Shown: positions 21,025 through 32,930 of the stretch, piece after piece
How positions within the stretch are numbered: position 1 is the first letter of the stretch
How the letters are laid out: every line of letters starts with the position of its first letter
Source: Phocoena phocoena
Lineage: Eukaryota; Chordata; Mammalia; Artiodactyla; Phocoenidae
NCBI RefSeq assembly: GCF_963924675.1
Contig: NC_089239.1
Coordinates: forward strand, 671,001-735,000
DNA: 64,000 nucleotides
Reading direction: 5' to 3'
Position numbers and translations under genes: made by a program
The notes under the pieces: generated by a model
The model's database searches: none
Told to the model about the DNA's origin: nothing
What the model saw: only the letters and a program-made list of their open reading frames with translations

Positions 21025-21225
21025 TTTTATTTTCCATATGCGGGCCTCTAACTGCTGTGGCCTCTCCCGTTGCGGATCCCAGGCTCCAGAAGCGCGGGCC
21101 CAGCGGCCATGGCTCACGGGCCCAGCCGCCTCTGCGTCCTGTGCGATCTCCCCGGGACGGGCCACGAACCTGTGTACCCCGCTTCGGCAGGCAGACTCTC
21201 AAACACTGCGCCACCAGGGAAGCCC
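21025..21225 (-). mobile_element. SINE-3, unit 8
   Basis: GCCTCTCCC and CTCCAGAAG states. Confidence 0.86.
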
Positions 21226-21858
21226 GAAGGTCTGCATTTCTCTACCGTTAGCACACGTCGCCGGACACTTAGAACACTCGCGTTGGCACCCTCGTCCCTG
21301 TGAGGACACTGAGGAGCTGCAGGCTCCAGTGTTCCGCTTAGAAACATCCAGGCCCGGATGCACTTCCCGATCTCTCCGTGTATGCCGAGTGCGTGGCAAC
21401 AAACTGCACTCTTCCTTGGGACAGCTAGATTTCGTCAGCACGCCCAGCGCTCCAGGAAGTCCGCTCTCTCACGTCCTACGTGCCACAGAAGTCTTCCTCA
21501 TTGCCCTCATCTGAGCTGCACCGGGAAAAACCATCTGCTTCGCATTCTATCTACGAACTCGTACTCGAAGACACCATACGATGAGGACATAGCCGGCATG
21601 CATTCCTACTGTAATGAAAGCACAGAATTCTTCCTGTTAAACTGCAGCATTTCAGAAGAGACTAAGGACCGAGAGCCCACTTAAGAGAGTTCCGGGATGA
21701 GGGAGCTGCCTGCATGTTGAACACCCTATGAAGAAAAGTTGATTCAGGGAGGGTACTAGTGTGTAGCTAGAGCCTCCTTTGACTTGTGAGAAAACACAGG
21801 GTTATAGCTGCATGTTCACTGGAGACGGAGGCCAGATGGCAGAAATCTTCCCTGCCCG

Positions 21859-22070
21859 TTTATATTCCCCCTTCTTCGGCCACGTGCGGGCCTCTGACTG
21901 TTGTGGCCTCTCCCGTTGCGGATCACACGTTCCAGAAGCCCAGGCCCAGCGGCCATGGCTCACGGGCCCAGCCGCTCTGCGTCCTGTGGGATCTTCCCAG
22001 ACTGGGCTACGAAACCGTGTTGACGGCTTCGGCAGGCGGACTCTCAACCACTGCGCCACCAGGGAAACCC
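21859..22070 (-). mobile_element. SINE-1, unit 9
   Basis: Tail remnant reads TATATTCCCC; GATCACAC. Confidence 0.87.
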
Positions 22071-22142
22071 CGCTTGCCCATCTTGAAAGGTCCATTCGTG
22101 CTGTCTGGAACCTTCCTAAAGTACAGGTTTCTAACGGGCCTG

Positions 22143-22146
22143 TCTG
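22143..22146 (+). repeat. TCTG 4-bp duplication, unit 9
   Basis: GGCCTGTCTGTAGG against GGCCTGTAGG elsewhere, a slippage-type tandem duplication. Confidence 0.9.
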
Positions 22147-22759
22147 TAGGCAGTGTAGGCAGTACTCGGGGAACAAAGGCATTTTCGCCGAATATACAGG
22201 GTGCTACCGTAGCCCGTTTAGGAGCGGCACATGATTATAGGCCTAACTTGAGCCTGCCTCGGTTGACGCAGTTCACTAAACGCAGGACACCCTGCGAGTA
22301 GAAGTTCATTCAGGGAAGGACCCATTGTGTATCTTGAGGGAGAAAGGCTGCTCGTGTTCCACCTGCAACTAAAGGAGACTTCTTCGTGTAACACGGCAGT
22401 GTTTTGGGAGAGGAAATGCTTATAGGCCTCACTAGAGCCTGTCTTGTTGGAGGCAGTTTGCTACCCGCAGAAGTCTCTGCGAAAGAAGTTGATTCACGTC
22501 AGGGCCCATTGTGAACCTCCTGTGTCTTTCGACACCTTAAATTTACAGGTAAGTATACTGCATGTTTGCCTGCAAATGCAGGCCTGATGGCACAAGGCGT
22601 GTTTCCCATTCTGAAAGTTCTGTTCACGGGGCCTTGAATTTCCCGGAGAGGCATACTGTTCACGGCTCTGTTGAAATTGTAGGCCTGGCTCTGGGAAGAA
22701 ATGGGGTTTTCGCTACTAAAACATGCTGCTTCCAAGGCCCGGTTGGGAGCTCATGCTGT

Positions 22760-22788
22760 TGTGGCCTCTCCCGTTGCGGATGACACGT
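22760..22788 (+). repeat. 29-bp SINE-1-derived patch, unit 9
   Basis: Where other units read ATGCTGT-CAT-TCTCTATACC, this unit has 29 bp in place of CAT. The patch contains GTGGCCTCTCCCGTTGCGGA and GATGACACG, and its edges share CTGT on the left and TTC on the right with the SINE-1 context. A G-to-C change ten bases upstream (GAGCTCATG) goes with it. It lies about 0.8 kb from the unit's own SINE-1, in the same orientation. The unit's own SINE-1 reads GATCACACG, so the donor was probably another unit. Confidence 0.9.
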
Positions 22789-22909
22789 TCTCTATACCTA
22801 CGTGAAGACCAAAAGTCAGCCGTTGCCTCGAGGTAAGGCCCTGAATTGCCCTGCTGAAGCGGAGGCATGCAGCAGTTTCAAAATGGACTTCGTCGCAGTG
22901 CAGGAAGGC

Positions 22910-23121
22910 TTTTTTTCTTCTTCTTCTTCTTTGTACACGGGGCTCTCACTGTTGTGGCCTCTCCCGCTCCGGAGCAGAGACTACAGACGCGCAGGCTCAG
23001 CGGCCTGGGCTCTCGGGCCTATTCATTCAAGGGCATGTTGGAACCTCCCGGTCCGGGGCACGAACTCGTGTCTCCTGCATCGGCAGGCAGACCCTCCACC
23101 ACTGCGCCACCGGGGAAGCCC
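22910..23121 (-). mobile_element. SINE-2, unit 9
   Basis: T7, ACGCGCAGG; shifted by 30 bp relative to its usual offset by the upstream insertions. Confidence 0.87.
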
Positions 23122-23754
23122 GACTTTCTGCATTATTGTAACGTTAGCACACATTTCCGGACACATAGAACACTCGCGTGGGCACCCTATTCCCTGCAAG
23201 GACACTGAGTAGCGGCAGGCTCCACTCTTCTGCTCAGAAACATCCAGTCCCGGAAGCCATTCCCAGTCACTCTGTGTATGCCGAGCGTAGGGAAACACAC
23301 GGCACTCTCCCCTGGGACAGCTAGATTTCGTCAGCACACCAACAACTCCAGGAAGTCCGTTCTCTCGCGTGCCACAGGCCATAGAGGTCTTCCTCATTGC
23401 CCTCATCTGAGCTGCACCGGGAAAAACCCTCTGCTTCGCATTCTATCTACGAACTCGTTCTCGAAGACACCATACGATGAGGACATAGCCGGCATGCATT
23501 CCTACTGTAATGAAAGCACAGAATTCTTCCTGTTAAACTGCAGCATTTCAGAAGAGACTAAGGACCGAGAGCCTACTTAAGAGAGTTCCGGGATGAGGGA
23601 GCTGCCTGCATGTTGAACACCCTATGAAGAAAAGTTGATTCAGGGAGGGTACTAGTGTGTAGCTAGAGCCTCCTTTGACTTGTGAGAAAACACAAGGATA
23701 TAGGCTGCATGTTCACTGGAGACGGAGGCCAGATGGCAGAAATCTACCCTGCCC

Positions 23755-23955
23755 TTTTATTTTCCATATGCGGGCCTCTAACTGCTGTGGCCACTCCCGT
23801 TGCGGATCCCAGGCTCCAGAAGCGCGGGCCCAGCGGCCATGGCTCACGGGCCCAGCCGCCTCTGCGTCCTGTGCGATCTCCCCGGGACGGGCCACGAACC
23901 TGTGTACCCCGCTTCGGCAGGCAGACTCTCAAACACTGCGCCACCAGGGAAGCCC
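23755..23955 (-). mobile_element. SINE-3, unit 9
   Basis: GCCACTCCC state, as unit 7. Confidence 0.86.
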
Positions 23956-24588
23956 GAAGGTCTGCATTTCTCTACCGTTAGCACACGTCGCCGGACACTT
24001 AGAACACTCGCGTTGGCACCCTCGTCCCTGTGAGGACACTGAGGAGCTGCAGGCTCCAGTGTTCTGCTTAGAAACATCCAGGCCCGGATGCACTTCCCGA
24101 TCTCTCCGTGTATGCCGAGTGCGTGGCAACAAACTGCACTCTTCTTTGGGACAGCTAGATTTCGTCAGCACGCCCAGCGCTCCAGGAAGTCCGCTCTCTC
24201 ACGTCCTACGTGCCACAGAAGTCTTCCTCATTGCCCTCATCTGAGCTGCACCGGGAAAAACCATCTGCTTCGCATTCTATCTACGAACTCGTACTCGAAG
24301 ACACCATACGATGAGGACATAGCCGGCATGCATTCCTACTGTAATGAAAGCACAGAATTCTTCCTGTTAAACTGCAGCATTTCAGAAGAGACTAAGGACC
24401 GAGAGCCCACTTAAGAGAGTTCCGGGATGAGGGAGCTGCCTGCATGTTGAACACCCTATGAAGAAAAGTTGATTCAGGGAGGGTACTAGTGTGTAGCTAG
24501 AGCCTCCTTTGACTTGTGAGAAAACACAGGGTTATAGCTGCATGTTCACTGGAGACGGAGGCCAGATGGCAGAAATCTTCCCTGCCCG

Positions 24589-24800
24589 TTTATTTTGCCC
24601 CTTCTTCGGCCACGTGCGGGCCTCTGACTGTTGTGGCCTCTCCCGTTGCGGATCACACGTTCCAGAAGCCCAGGCCCAGCGGCCATGGCTCACGGGCCCA
24701 GCCGCTCTGCGTCCTGTGGGATCTTCCCAGACTGGGCTACGAAACCGTGTTGACGGCTTCGGCAGGCGGACTCTCAACCACTGCGCCACCAGGGAAACCC
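24589..24800 (-). mobile_element. SINE-1, unit 10
   Basis: GATCACAC with TTTATTTTGCCCC tail, as unit 8. Confidence 0.87.
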
Positions 24801-25609
24801 CGCTTGCCCATCTTGAAAGGTCCATTCGTGCTGTCTGGAACCTTCCTAAAGTACAGGTTTCTAACGGGCCTGTAGGCAGTGTAGGCAGTACTCGGGGAAC
24901 AAAGGCATTTTCGCCGAATATACAGGGTGCTACCGTAGCCCGTTTAGGAGCGGCACATGATTATAGGCCTAACTTGAGCCTGCCTCGGTTGACGCAGTTC
25001 ACTAAACGCAGGACACCCTGCGAGTAGAAGTTCATTCAGGGAAGGACCCATTGTGTATCTTGAGGGAGAAAGGCTGCTCGTGTTCCACCTGCAACTAAAG
25101 GAGACTTCTTCGTGTAACACGGCAGTGTTTTGGGAGAGGAAATGCTTATAGGCCTCACTAGAGCCTGTCTTGTTGGAGGCAGTTTGCTACCCGCAGAAGT
25201 CTCTGCGAAAGAAGTTGATTCACGTCAGGGCCCATTGTGAACCTCCTGTGTCTTTCGACACCTTAAATTTACAGGTAAGTATACTGCATGTTTGCCTGCA
25301 AATGCAGGCCTGATGGCACAAGGCGTGTTTCCCATTCTGAAAGTTCTGTTCACGGGGCCTTGAATTTCCCGGAGAGGCATACGGTTCACGGCTCTGTTGA
25401 AATTGTAGGCCTGGCTCTGGGAAGAAATGGGGTTTTCGCTACTAAAACATGCTGCTTCCAAGGCCCGGTTGGGAGCTGATGCTGTCATTCTCTATACCTA
25501 CGTGAAGACCAAAAGTCAGCCGTTGCCTCGAGGTAAGGCCCTGAATTGCCCTGCTGAAGCGGAGGCATGCAGCAGTTTCAAAGTGGACTTCGTCGCAGTG
25601 CAGGAAGGC

Positions 25610-25821
25610 TTTTTTTCTTCTTCTTCTTCTTTGTACACGGGGCTCTCACTGTTGTGGCCTCTCCCGCTCCGGAGCAGAGACTACAGACGCGCAGGCTCAG
25701 CGGCCTGGGCTCTCGGGCCTATTCATTCAAGGGCATGTTGGAACCTCCCGGTCCGGGGCACGAACTCGTGTCTCCTGCATCGGCAGGCAGACCCTCCACC
25801 ACTGCGCCACCGGGGAAGCCC
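25610..25821 (-). mobile_element. SINE-2, unit 10
   Basis: As unit 8. Confidence 0.87.
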
Positions 25822-26454
25822 GACTTTCTGCATTATTGTAACGTTAGCACACATTTCCGGACACATAGAACACTCGCGTGGGCACCCTATTCCCTGCAAG
25901 GACACTGAGTAGCGGCAGGCTCCACTCTTCTGCTCAGAAACATCCAGGCCCGGAAGCCATTCCCAGTCACTCTGTGTATGCCGAGCGTAGGGAAACACAC
26001 GGCACTCTCCCCTGGGACAGCTAGATTTCGTCAGCACACCAACAACTCAAGGAAGTCCGTTCTCTCGCGTGCTACAGGCCATAGAGGTCTTCCTCATTGC
26101 CCTCATCTGAGCTGCACCGGGAAAAACCCTCTGCTTCGCATTCTATCTACGAACTCGTTCTCGAAGACACCATACGATGAGGACATAGCCGGCATGCATT
26201 CCTACTGTAATGAAAGCACAGAATTCTTCCTGTTAAACTGCAGCATTTCAGAAGAGACTAAGGACCGAGAGCCTACTTAAGAGAGTTCCGGGATGAGGGA
26301 GCTGCCTGCATGTTGAACACCCTATGAAGAAAAGTTGATTCAGGGAGGGTACTAGTGTGTAGCTAGAGCCTCCTTTGACTTGTGAGAAAACACAAGGATA
26401 TAGGCTGCATGTTCACTGGAGACGGAGGCCAGATGGCAGAAATCTACCCTGCCC

Positions 26455-26655
26455 TTTTATTTTCCATATGCGGGCCTCTAACTGCTGTGGCCTCTCCCGT
26501 TGCGGATCCCAGGCTCCAGAAGCGCGGGCCCAGCGGCCATGGCTCACGGGCCCAGCCGCCTCTGCATCCTGTGCGATCTCCCCGGGACGGGCCACGAACC
26601 TGTGTACCCCGCTTCGGCAGGCAGACTCTCAAACACTGCGCCACCAGGGAAGCCC
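26455..26655 (-). mobile_element. SINE-3, unit 10
   Basis: GCCTCTCCC; private CpG transition at 26566. Confidence 0.86.
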
Positions 26656-27288
26656 GAAGGTCTGCATTTCTCTACCGTTAGCACACGTCGCCGGACACTT
26701 AGAACACTCGCGTTGGCACCCTCGTCCCTGTGAGGACACTGAGGAGCTGCAGGCTCCAGTGTTCCGCTTAGAAACATCCAGGCCCGGATGCACTTCCCGA
26801 TCTCTCCGTGTATGCCGAGTGCGTGGCAACAAACTGCACTCTTCCTTGGGACAGCTAGATTTCGTCAGCACGCCCAGCGCTCCAGGAAGTCCGCTCTCTC
26901 ACGTCCTACGTGCCACAGAAGTCTTCCTCATTGCCCTCATCTGAGCTGCACCGGGAAAAACCATCTGCTTCGCATTCTATCTACGAACTCGTACTCGAAG
27001 ACACCATACGATGAGGACATAGCCGGCATGCATTCCTACTGTAATGAAAGCACAGAATTCTTCCTGTTAAACTGCAGCATTTCAGAAGAGACTAAGGACC
27101 GAGAGCCCACTTAAGAGAGTTCCGGGATGAGGGAGCTGCCTGCATGTTGAACACCCTATGAAGAAAAGTTGATTCAGGGAGGGTACTAGTGTGTAGCTAG
27201 AGCCTCCTTTGACTTGTGAGAAAACACAGGGTTATAGCTGCATGTTCACTGGAGACGGAGGCCAGATGGCAGAAATCTTCCCTGCCCG

Positions 27289-27500
27289 TTTATATTCCCC
27301 CTTCTTCGGCCACGTGCGGGCCTCTGACTGTTGTGGCCTCTCCCGTTGCGGATCACATGTTCCAGAAGCCCAGGCCCAGCGGCCATGGCTCACGGGCCCA
27401 GCCGCTCTGCGTCCTGTGGGATCTTCCCAGACTGGGCTACGAAACCGTGTTGACGGCTTCGGCAGGCGGACTCTCAACCACTGCGCCACCAGGGAAACCC
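27289..27500 (-). mobile_element. SINE-1, unit 11
   Basis: TATATTCCCC; GATCACATG with a CpG transition at 27358. Confidence 0.87.
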
Positions 27501-27572
27501 CGCTTGCCCATCTTGAAAGGTCCATTCGTGCTGTCTGGAACCTTCCTAAAGTACAGGTTTCTAACGGGCCTG

Positions 27573-27576
27573 TCTG
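27573..27576 (+). repeat. TCTG 4-bp duplication, unit 11
   Basis: As in unit 9, followed by a private T at 27583. Confidence 0.9.
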
Positions 27577-28189
27577 TAGGCATTGTAGGCAGTACTCGGG
27601 GAACAAAGGCATTTTCGCCGAATATACAGGGTGCTACCGTAGCCCGTTTAGGAGCGGCACATGATTATAGGCCTAACTTGAGCCTGCCTCGGTTGACGCA
27701 GTTCACTAAACGCAGGACACCCTGCGAGTAGAAGTTCATTCAGGGAAGGACCCATTGTGTATCTTGAGGGAGAAAGGCTGCTCGTGTTCCACCTGCAACT
27801 AAAGGAGACTTCTTCGTGTAACACGGCAGTGTTTTGGGAGAGGAAATGCTTATAGGCCTCACTAGAGCCTGTCTTGTTGGAGGCAGTTTGCTACCCGCAG
27901 AAGTCTCTGCGAAAGAAGTTGATTCACGTCAGGGCCCATTGTGAACCTCCTGTGTCTTTCGACACCTTAAATTTACAGGTAAGTATACTGCATGTTTGCC
28001 TGCAAATGCAGGCCTGATGGCACAAGGCGTGTTTCCCATTCTGAAAGTTCTGTTCACGGGGCCTTGAATTTCCCGGAGAGGCATACTGTTCACGGCTCTG
28101 TTGAAATTGTAGGCCTGGCTCTGGGAAGAAATGGGGTTTTCGCTACTAAAACATGCTGCTTCCAAGGCCCGGTTGGGAGCTCATGCTGT

Positions 28190-28218
28190 TGTGTCCTCTC
28201 CCGTTGCGGATGACACGT
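28190..28218 (+). repeat. 29-bp SINE-1-derived patch, unit 11
   Basis: Same patch, same position and same GAGCTCATG change as unit 9, with one difference (GTGTCC for GTGGCC). A single origin followed by duplication explains both. Confidence 0.9.
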
Positions 28219-28339
28219 TCTCTATACCTACGTGAAGACCAAAAGTCAGCCGTTGCCTCGAGGTAAGGCCCTGAATTGCCCTGCTGAAGCGGAGGCATGC
28301 AGCAGTTTCAAAATGGACTTCGTCGCAGTGCAGGAAAGC

Positions 28340-28551
28340 TTTTTTTCTTCTTCTTCTTCTTTGTACACGGGGCTCTCACTGTTGTGGCCTCTCCCGCTCC
28401 GGAGCAGAGACTACAGACGCGCAGGCTCAGCGGCCTGGGCTCTCGGGCCTATTCATTCAAGGGCATGTTGGAACCTCCCGGTCCGGGGCACGAACTCGTG
28501 TCTCCTGCATCGGCAGGCAGACCCTCCACCACTGCGCCACCGGGGAAGCCC
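28340..28551 (-). mobile_element. SINE-2, unit 11
   Basis: T7; left flank has private A at 28337. Confidence 0.87.
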
Positions 28552-29184
28552 GACTTTCTGCATTATTGTAACGTTAGCACACATTTCCGGACACATAGAA
28601 CACTCGCGTGGGCACCCTATTCCCTGCAAGGACACTGAGTAGCGGCAGGCTCCACTCTTCTGCTCAGAAACATCCAGGCCCGGAAGCCATTCCCAGTCAC
28701 TCTGTGTATGCCGAGCGTAGGGAAACACACGGCACTCTCCCCTGGGACAGCTAGATTTCGTCAGCACACCAACAACTCCAGGAAGTCCGTTCTCTCGCGT
28801 GCTACAGGCCATAGAGGTCTTCCTCATTGCCCTCATCTGAGCTGCACCGGGAAAAACCCTCTGCTTCGCATTCTATCTACGAACTCGTTCTCGAAGACAC
28901 CATACGATGAGGACATAGCCGGCATGCATTCCTACTGTAATGAAAGCACAGAATTCTTCCTGTTAAACTGCAGCATTTCAGAAGAGACTAAGGACCGAGA
29001 GCCTACTTAAGAGAGTTCCGGGATGAGGGAGCTGCCTGCATGTTGAACACCCTATGAAGAAAAGTTGATTCAGGGAGGGTACTAGTGTGTAGCTAGAGCC
29101 TCCTTTGACTTGTGAGAAAACACAAGGATATAGGCTGCATGTTCACTGGAGACGGAGGCCAGATGGCAGAAATCTACCCTGCCC

Positions 29185-29385
29185 TTTTATTTTCCATATG
29201 CGGGCCTCTAACTGCTGTGGCCTCTCCCGTTGCGGATCCCAGGCTCCAGAAGCGCGGGCCCAGCGGCCATGGCTCACGGGCCCAGCCGCCTCTGCGTCCT
29301 GTGCGATCTCCCCGGGACGGGCCACGAACCTGTGTACCCCGCTTCGGCAGGCAGACTCTCAAACACTGCGCCACCAGGGAAGCCC
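29185..29385 (-). mobile_element. SINE-3, unit 11
   Basis: GCCTCTCCC state. Confidence 0.86.
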
Positions 29386-30018
29386 GAAGGTCTGCATTTC
29401 TCTACCGTTAGCACACGTCGCCGGACACTTAGAACACTCGCGTTGGCACCCTCGTCCCTGTGAGGACACTGAGGAGCTGCAGGCTCCAGTGTTCCGCTTA
29501 GAAACATCCAGGCCCGGATGCACTTCCCGATCTCTCCGTGTATGCCGAGTGCGTGGCAACAAACTGCACTCTTCCTTGGGACAGCTAGATTTCGTCAGCA
29601 CGCCCAGCGCTCCAGGAAGTCCGCTCTCTCACGTCCTACGTGCCACAGAAGTCTTCCTCATTGCCCTCATCTGAGCTGCACCGGGAAAAACCATCTGCTT
29701 CGCATTCTATCTACGAACTCGTACTCGAAGACACCATACGATGAGGACATAGCCGGCATGCATTCCTACTGTAATGAAAGCACAGAATTCTTCCTGTTAA
29801 ACTGCAGCATTTCAGAAGAGACTAAGGACCGAGAGCCCACTTAAGAGAGTTCCGGGATGAGGGAGCTGCCTGCATGTTGAACACCCTATGAAGAAAAGTT
29901 GATTCAGGGAGGGTACTAGTGTGTAGCTAGAGCCTCCTTTGACTTGTGAGAAAACACAGGGTTATAGCTGCATGTTCACTGGAGACGGAGGCCAGATGGC
30001 AGAAATCTTCCCTGCCCG

Positions 30019-30230
30019 TTTATATTCCCCCTTCTTCGGCCACGTGCGGGCCTCTGACTGTTGTGGCCTCTCCCGTTGCGGATGACACGTTCCAGAAGCC
30101 CAGGCCCAGCGGCCATGGCTCACGGGCCCAGCCGCTCTGCGTCCTGTGGGATCTTCCCAGACTGGGCTACGAAACCGTGTTGACGGCTTCGGCAGGCGGA
30201 CTCTCAACCACTGCGCCACCAGGGAAACCC
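30019..30230 (-). mobile_element. SINE-1, unit 12
   Basis: TATATTCCCC with GACTGTTGTGG and GATGACAC. With units 17 and 21 it matches the sequence of the patch in units 9 and 11. Confidence 0.87.
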
Positions 30231-31039
30231 CGCTTGCCCATCTTGAAAGGTCCATTCGTGCTGTCTGGAACCTTCCTAAAGTACAGGTTTCTAACGGGCC
30301 TGTAGGCAGTGTAGGCAGTACTCGGGGAACAAAGGCATTTTCGCCGAATATACAGGGTGCTACCGTAGCCCGTTTAGGAGCGGCACATGATTATAGGCCT
30401 AACTTGAGCCTGCCTCGGTTGACGCAGTTCACTAAACGCAGGACACCCTGCGAGTAGAAGTTCATTCAGGGAAGGACCCATTGTGTATCTTGAGGGAGAA
30501 AGGCTGCTCGTGTTCCACCTGCAACTAAAGGAGACTTCTTCGTGTAACACGGCAGTGTTTTGGGAGAGGAAATGCTTATAGGCCTCACTAGAGCCTGTCT
30601 TGTTGGAGGCAGTTTGCTACCCGCAGAAGTCTCTGCGAAAGAAGTTGATTCACGTCAGGGCCCATTGTGAACCTCCTGTGTCTTTCGACACCTTAAATTT
30701 ACAGGTAAGTATACTGCATGTTTGCCTGCAAATGCAGGCCTGATGGCACAAGGCGTGTTTCCCATTCTGAAAGTTCTGTTCACGGGGCCTTGAATTTCCC
30801 GGAGAGGCATACGGTTCACGGCTCTGTTGAAATTGTAGGCCTGGCTCTGGGAAGAAATGGGGTTTTCGCTACTAAAACATGCTGCTTCCAAGGCCCGGTT
30901 GGGAGCTGATGCTGTCATTCTCTATACCTACGTGAAGACCAAAAGTCAGCCGTTGCCTCGAGGTAAGGCCCTGAATTGCCCTGCTGAAGCGGAGGCATGC
31001 AGCAGTTTCAAAATGGACTTCGTCGCAGTGCAGGAAGGC

Positions 31040-31251
31040 TTTTTTTCTTCTTCTTCTTCTTTGTACACGGGGCTCTCACTGTTGTGGCCTCTCCCGCTCC
31101 GGAGCAGAGACTACAGACGCGCAGGCTCAGCGGCCTGGGCTCTCGGGCCTATTCATTCAAGGGCATGTTGGAACCTCCCGGTCCGGGGCACGAACTCGTG
31201 TCTCCTGCATCGACAGGCAGACCCTCCACCACTGCGCCACCGGGGAAGCCC
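31040..31251 (-). mobile_element. SINE-2, unit 12
   Basis: Private G to A at 31213 in the tRNA-like head. Confidence 0.87.
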
Positions 31252-31884
31252 GACTTTCTGCATTATTGTAACGTTAGCACACATTTCCGGACACATAGAA
31301 CACTCGCGTGGGCACCCTATTCCCTGCAAGGACACTGAGTAGCGGCAGGCTCCACTCTTCTGCTCAGAAACATCCAGGCCCGGAAGCCATTCCCAGTCAC
31401 TCTGTGTATGCCGAGCGTAGGGAAACACACGGCACTCTCCCCTGGGACAGCTAGATTTCGTCAGCACACCAACAACTCCAGGAAGTCCGTTCTCTCGCGT
31501 GCTACAGGCCATAGAGGTCTTCCTCATTGCCCTCATCTGAGCTGCACCGGGAAAAACCCTCTGCTTCGCATTCTATCTACGAACTCGTTCTCGAAGACAC
31601 CATACGATGAGGACATAGCCGGCATGCATTCCTACTGTAATGAAAGCACAGAATTCTTCCTGTTAAACTGCAGCATTTCAGAAGAGACTAAGGACCGAGA
31701 GCCTACTTAAGAGAGTTCCGGGATGAGGGAGCTGCCTGCATGTTGAACACCCTATGAAGAAAAGTTGATTCAGGGAGGGTACTAGTGTGTAGCTAGAGCC
31801 TCCTTTGACTTGTGAGAAAACACAAGGATATAGGCTGCATGTTCACTGGAGACGGAGGCCAGATGGCAGAAATCTACCCTGCCC

Positions 31885-32085
31885 TTTTATTTTCCATATG
31901 CGGGCCTCTAACTGCTGTGGCCTCTCCCGTTGCGGATCCCAGGCTCCAGAAGCGCGGGCCCAGCGGCCATGGCTCACGGGCCCAGCCGCCTCTGCGTCCT
32001 GTGCGATCTCCCCGGGACGGGCCACGAACCTGTGTACCCCGCTTCGGCAGGCAGACTCTCAAACACTGCGCCACCAGGGAAGCCC
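31885..32085 (-). mobile_element. SINE-3, unit 12
   Basis: GCCTCTCCC state. Confidence 0.86.
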
Positions 32086-32718
32086 GAAGGTCTGCATTTC
32101 TCTACCGTTAGCACACGTCGCCGGACACTTAGAACACTCGCGTTGGCACCCTCGTCCCTGTGAGGACACTGAGGAGCTGCAGGCTCCAGTGTTCCGCTTA
32201 GAAACATCCAGGCCCGGATGCACTTCCCGATCTCTCCGTGTATGCCGAGTGCGTGGCAACAAACTGCACTCTTCCTTGGGACAGCTAGATTTCGTCAGCA
32301 CGCCCAGCGCTCCAGGAAGTCCGCTCTCTCACGTCCTACGTGCCACAGAAGTCTTCCTCATTGCCCTCATCTGAGCTGCACCGGGAAAAACCATCTGCTT
32401 CGCATTCTATCTACGAACTCGTACTCGAAGACACCATACGATGAGGACATAGCCGGCATGCATTCCTACTGTAATGAAAGCACAGAATTCTTCCTGTTAA
32501 ACTGCAGCATTTCAGAAGAGACTAAGGACCGAGAGCCCACTTAAGAGAGTTCCGGGATGAGGGAGCTGCCTGCATGTTGAACACCCTATGAAGAAAAGTT
32601 GATTCAGGGAGGGTACTAGTGTGTAGCTAGAGCCTCCTTTGACTTGTGAGAAAACACAGGGTTATAGCTGCATGTTCACTGGAGACGGAGGCCAGATGGC
32701 AGAAATCTTCCCTGCCCG

Positions 32719-32930
32719 TTTATTTTGCCCCTTCTTCGGCCACGTGCGGGCCTCTGACTGTTGTGGCCTCTCCCGTTGCGGATCACACGTTCCAGAAGCC
32801 CAGGCCCAGCGGCCATGGCTCACGGGCCCAGCCGCTCTGCGTCCTGTGGGATCTTCCCAGACTGGGCTACGAAACCGTGTTGACGGCTTCGGCAGGCGGA
32901 CTCTCAACCACTGCGCCACCAGGGAAACCC
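32719..32930 (-). mobile_element. SINE-1, unit 13
   Basis: GATCACAC with TTTATTTTGCCCC tail. Confidence 0.87.

Larger units (their letters stand above)
18897..21596. repeat. Repeat unit 8 (2,700 bp)
   Basis: Segment B starts at 20763. First unit with GCATACGGTTC and with ACGCGCAGG in SINE-2. AAAGTGG (G at 20153) is shared only with unit 10. Private C to T at 20445, a CpG site. First half of the 5,430-bp block repeated as units 10-11. Confidence 0.96.
21597..24326. repeat. Repeat unit 9 (2,730 bp, SINE patch)
   Basis: Segment B starts at 23493. Longer by 4 bp (TCTG at 22143-22146) and by a 29-for-3-bp replacement at 22760-22788. SINE-1 has TATATTCCCC and GATCACAC. Private changes include C at 23373, T at 24065 and T at 24145. 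Segment B has the GCCACTCCC state. Confidence 0.96.
24327..27026. repeat. Repeat unit 10 (2,700 bp)
   Basis: Segment B starts at 26193. Shares AAAGTGG (G at 25583) and GCATACGGTTC with unit 8. Private C to A at 26049 and a CpG transition at 26566 (GCATCC for GCGTCC) in SINE-3. Confidence 0.96.
27027..29756. repeat. Repeat unit 11 (2,730 bp, SINE patch)
   Basis: Segment B starts at 28923. Carries the same TCTG and 29-bp patch as unit 9 (patch at 28190-28218, with a private GTGTCC for GTGGCC). Other private changes: T at 27358 (CpG transition), T at 27583 and A at 28337. Confidence 0.96.
29757..32456. repeat. Repeat unit 12 (2,700 bp)
   Basis: Segment B starts at 31623. SINE-1 has TATATTCCCC together with GATGACAC but lacks the TCTG duplication that accompanies TATATTCCCC in every other unit, so it is a candidate recombinant. 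It has GCATACGGTTC. Private A at 31213. Confidence 0.96.
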
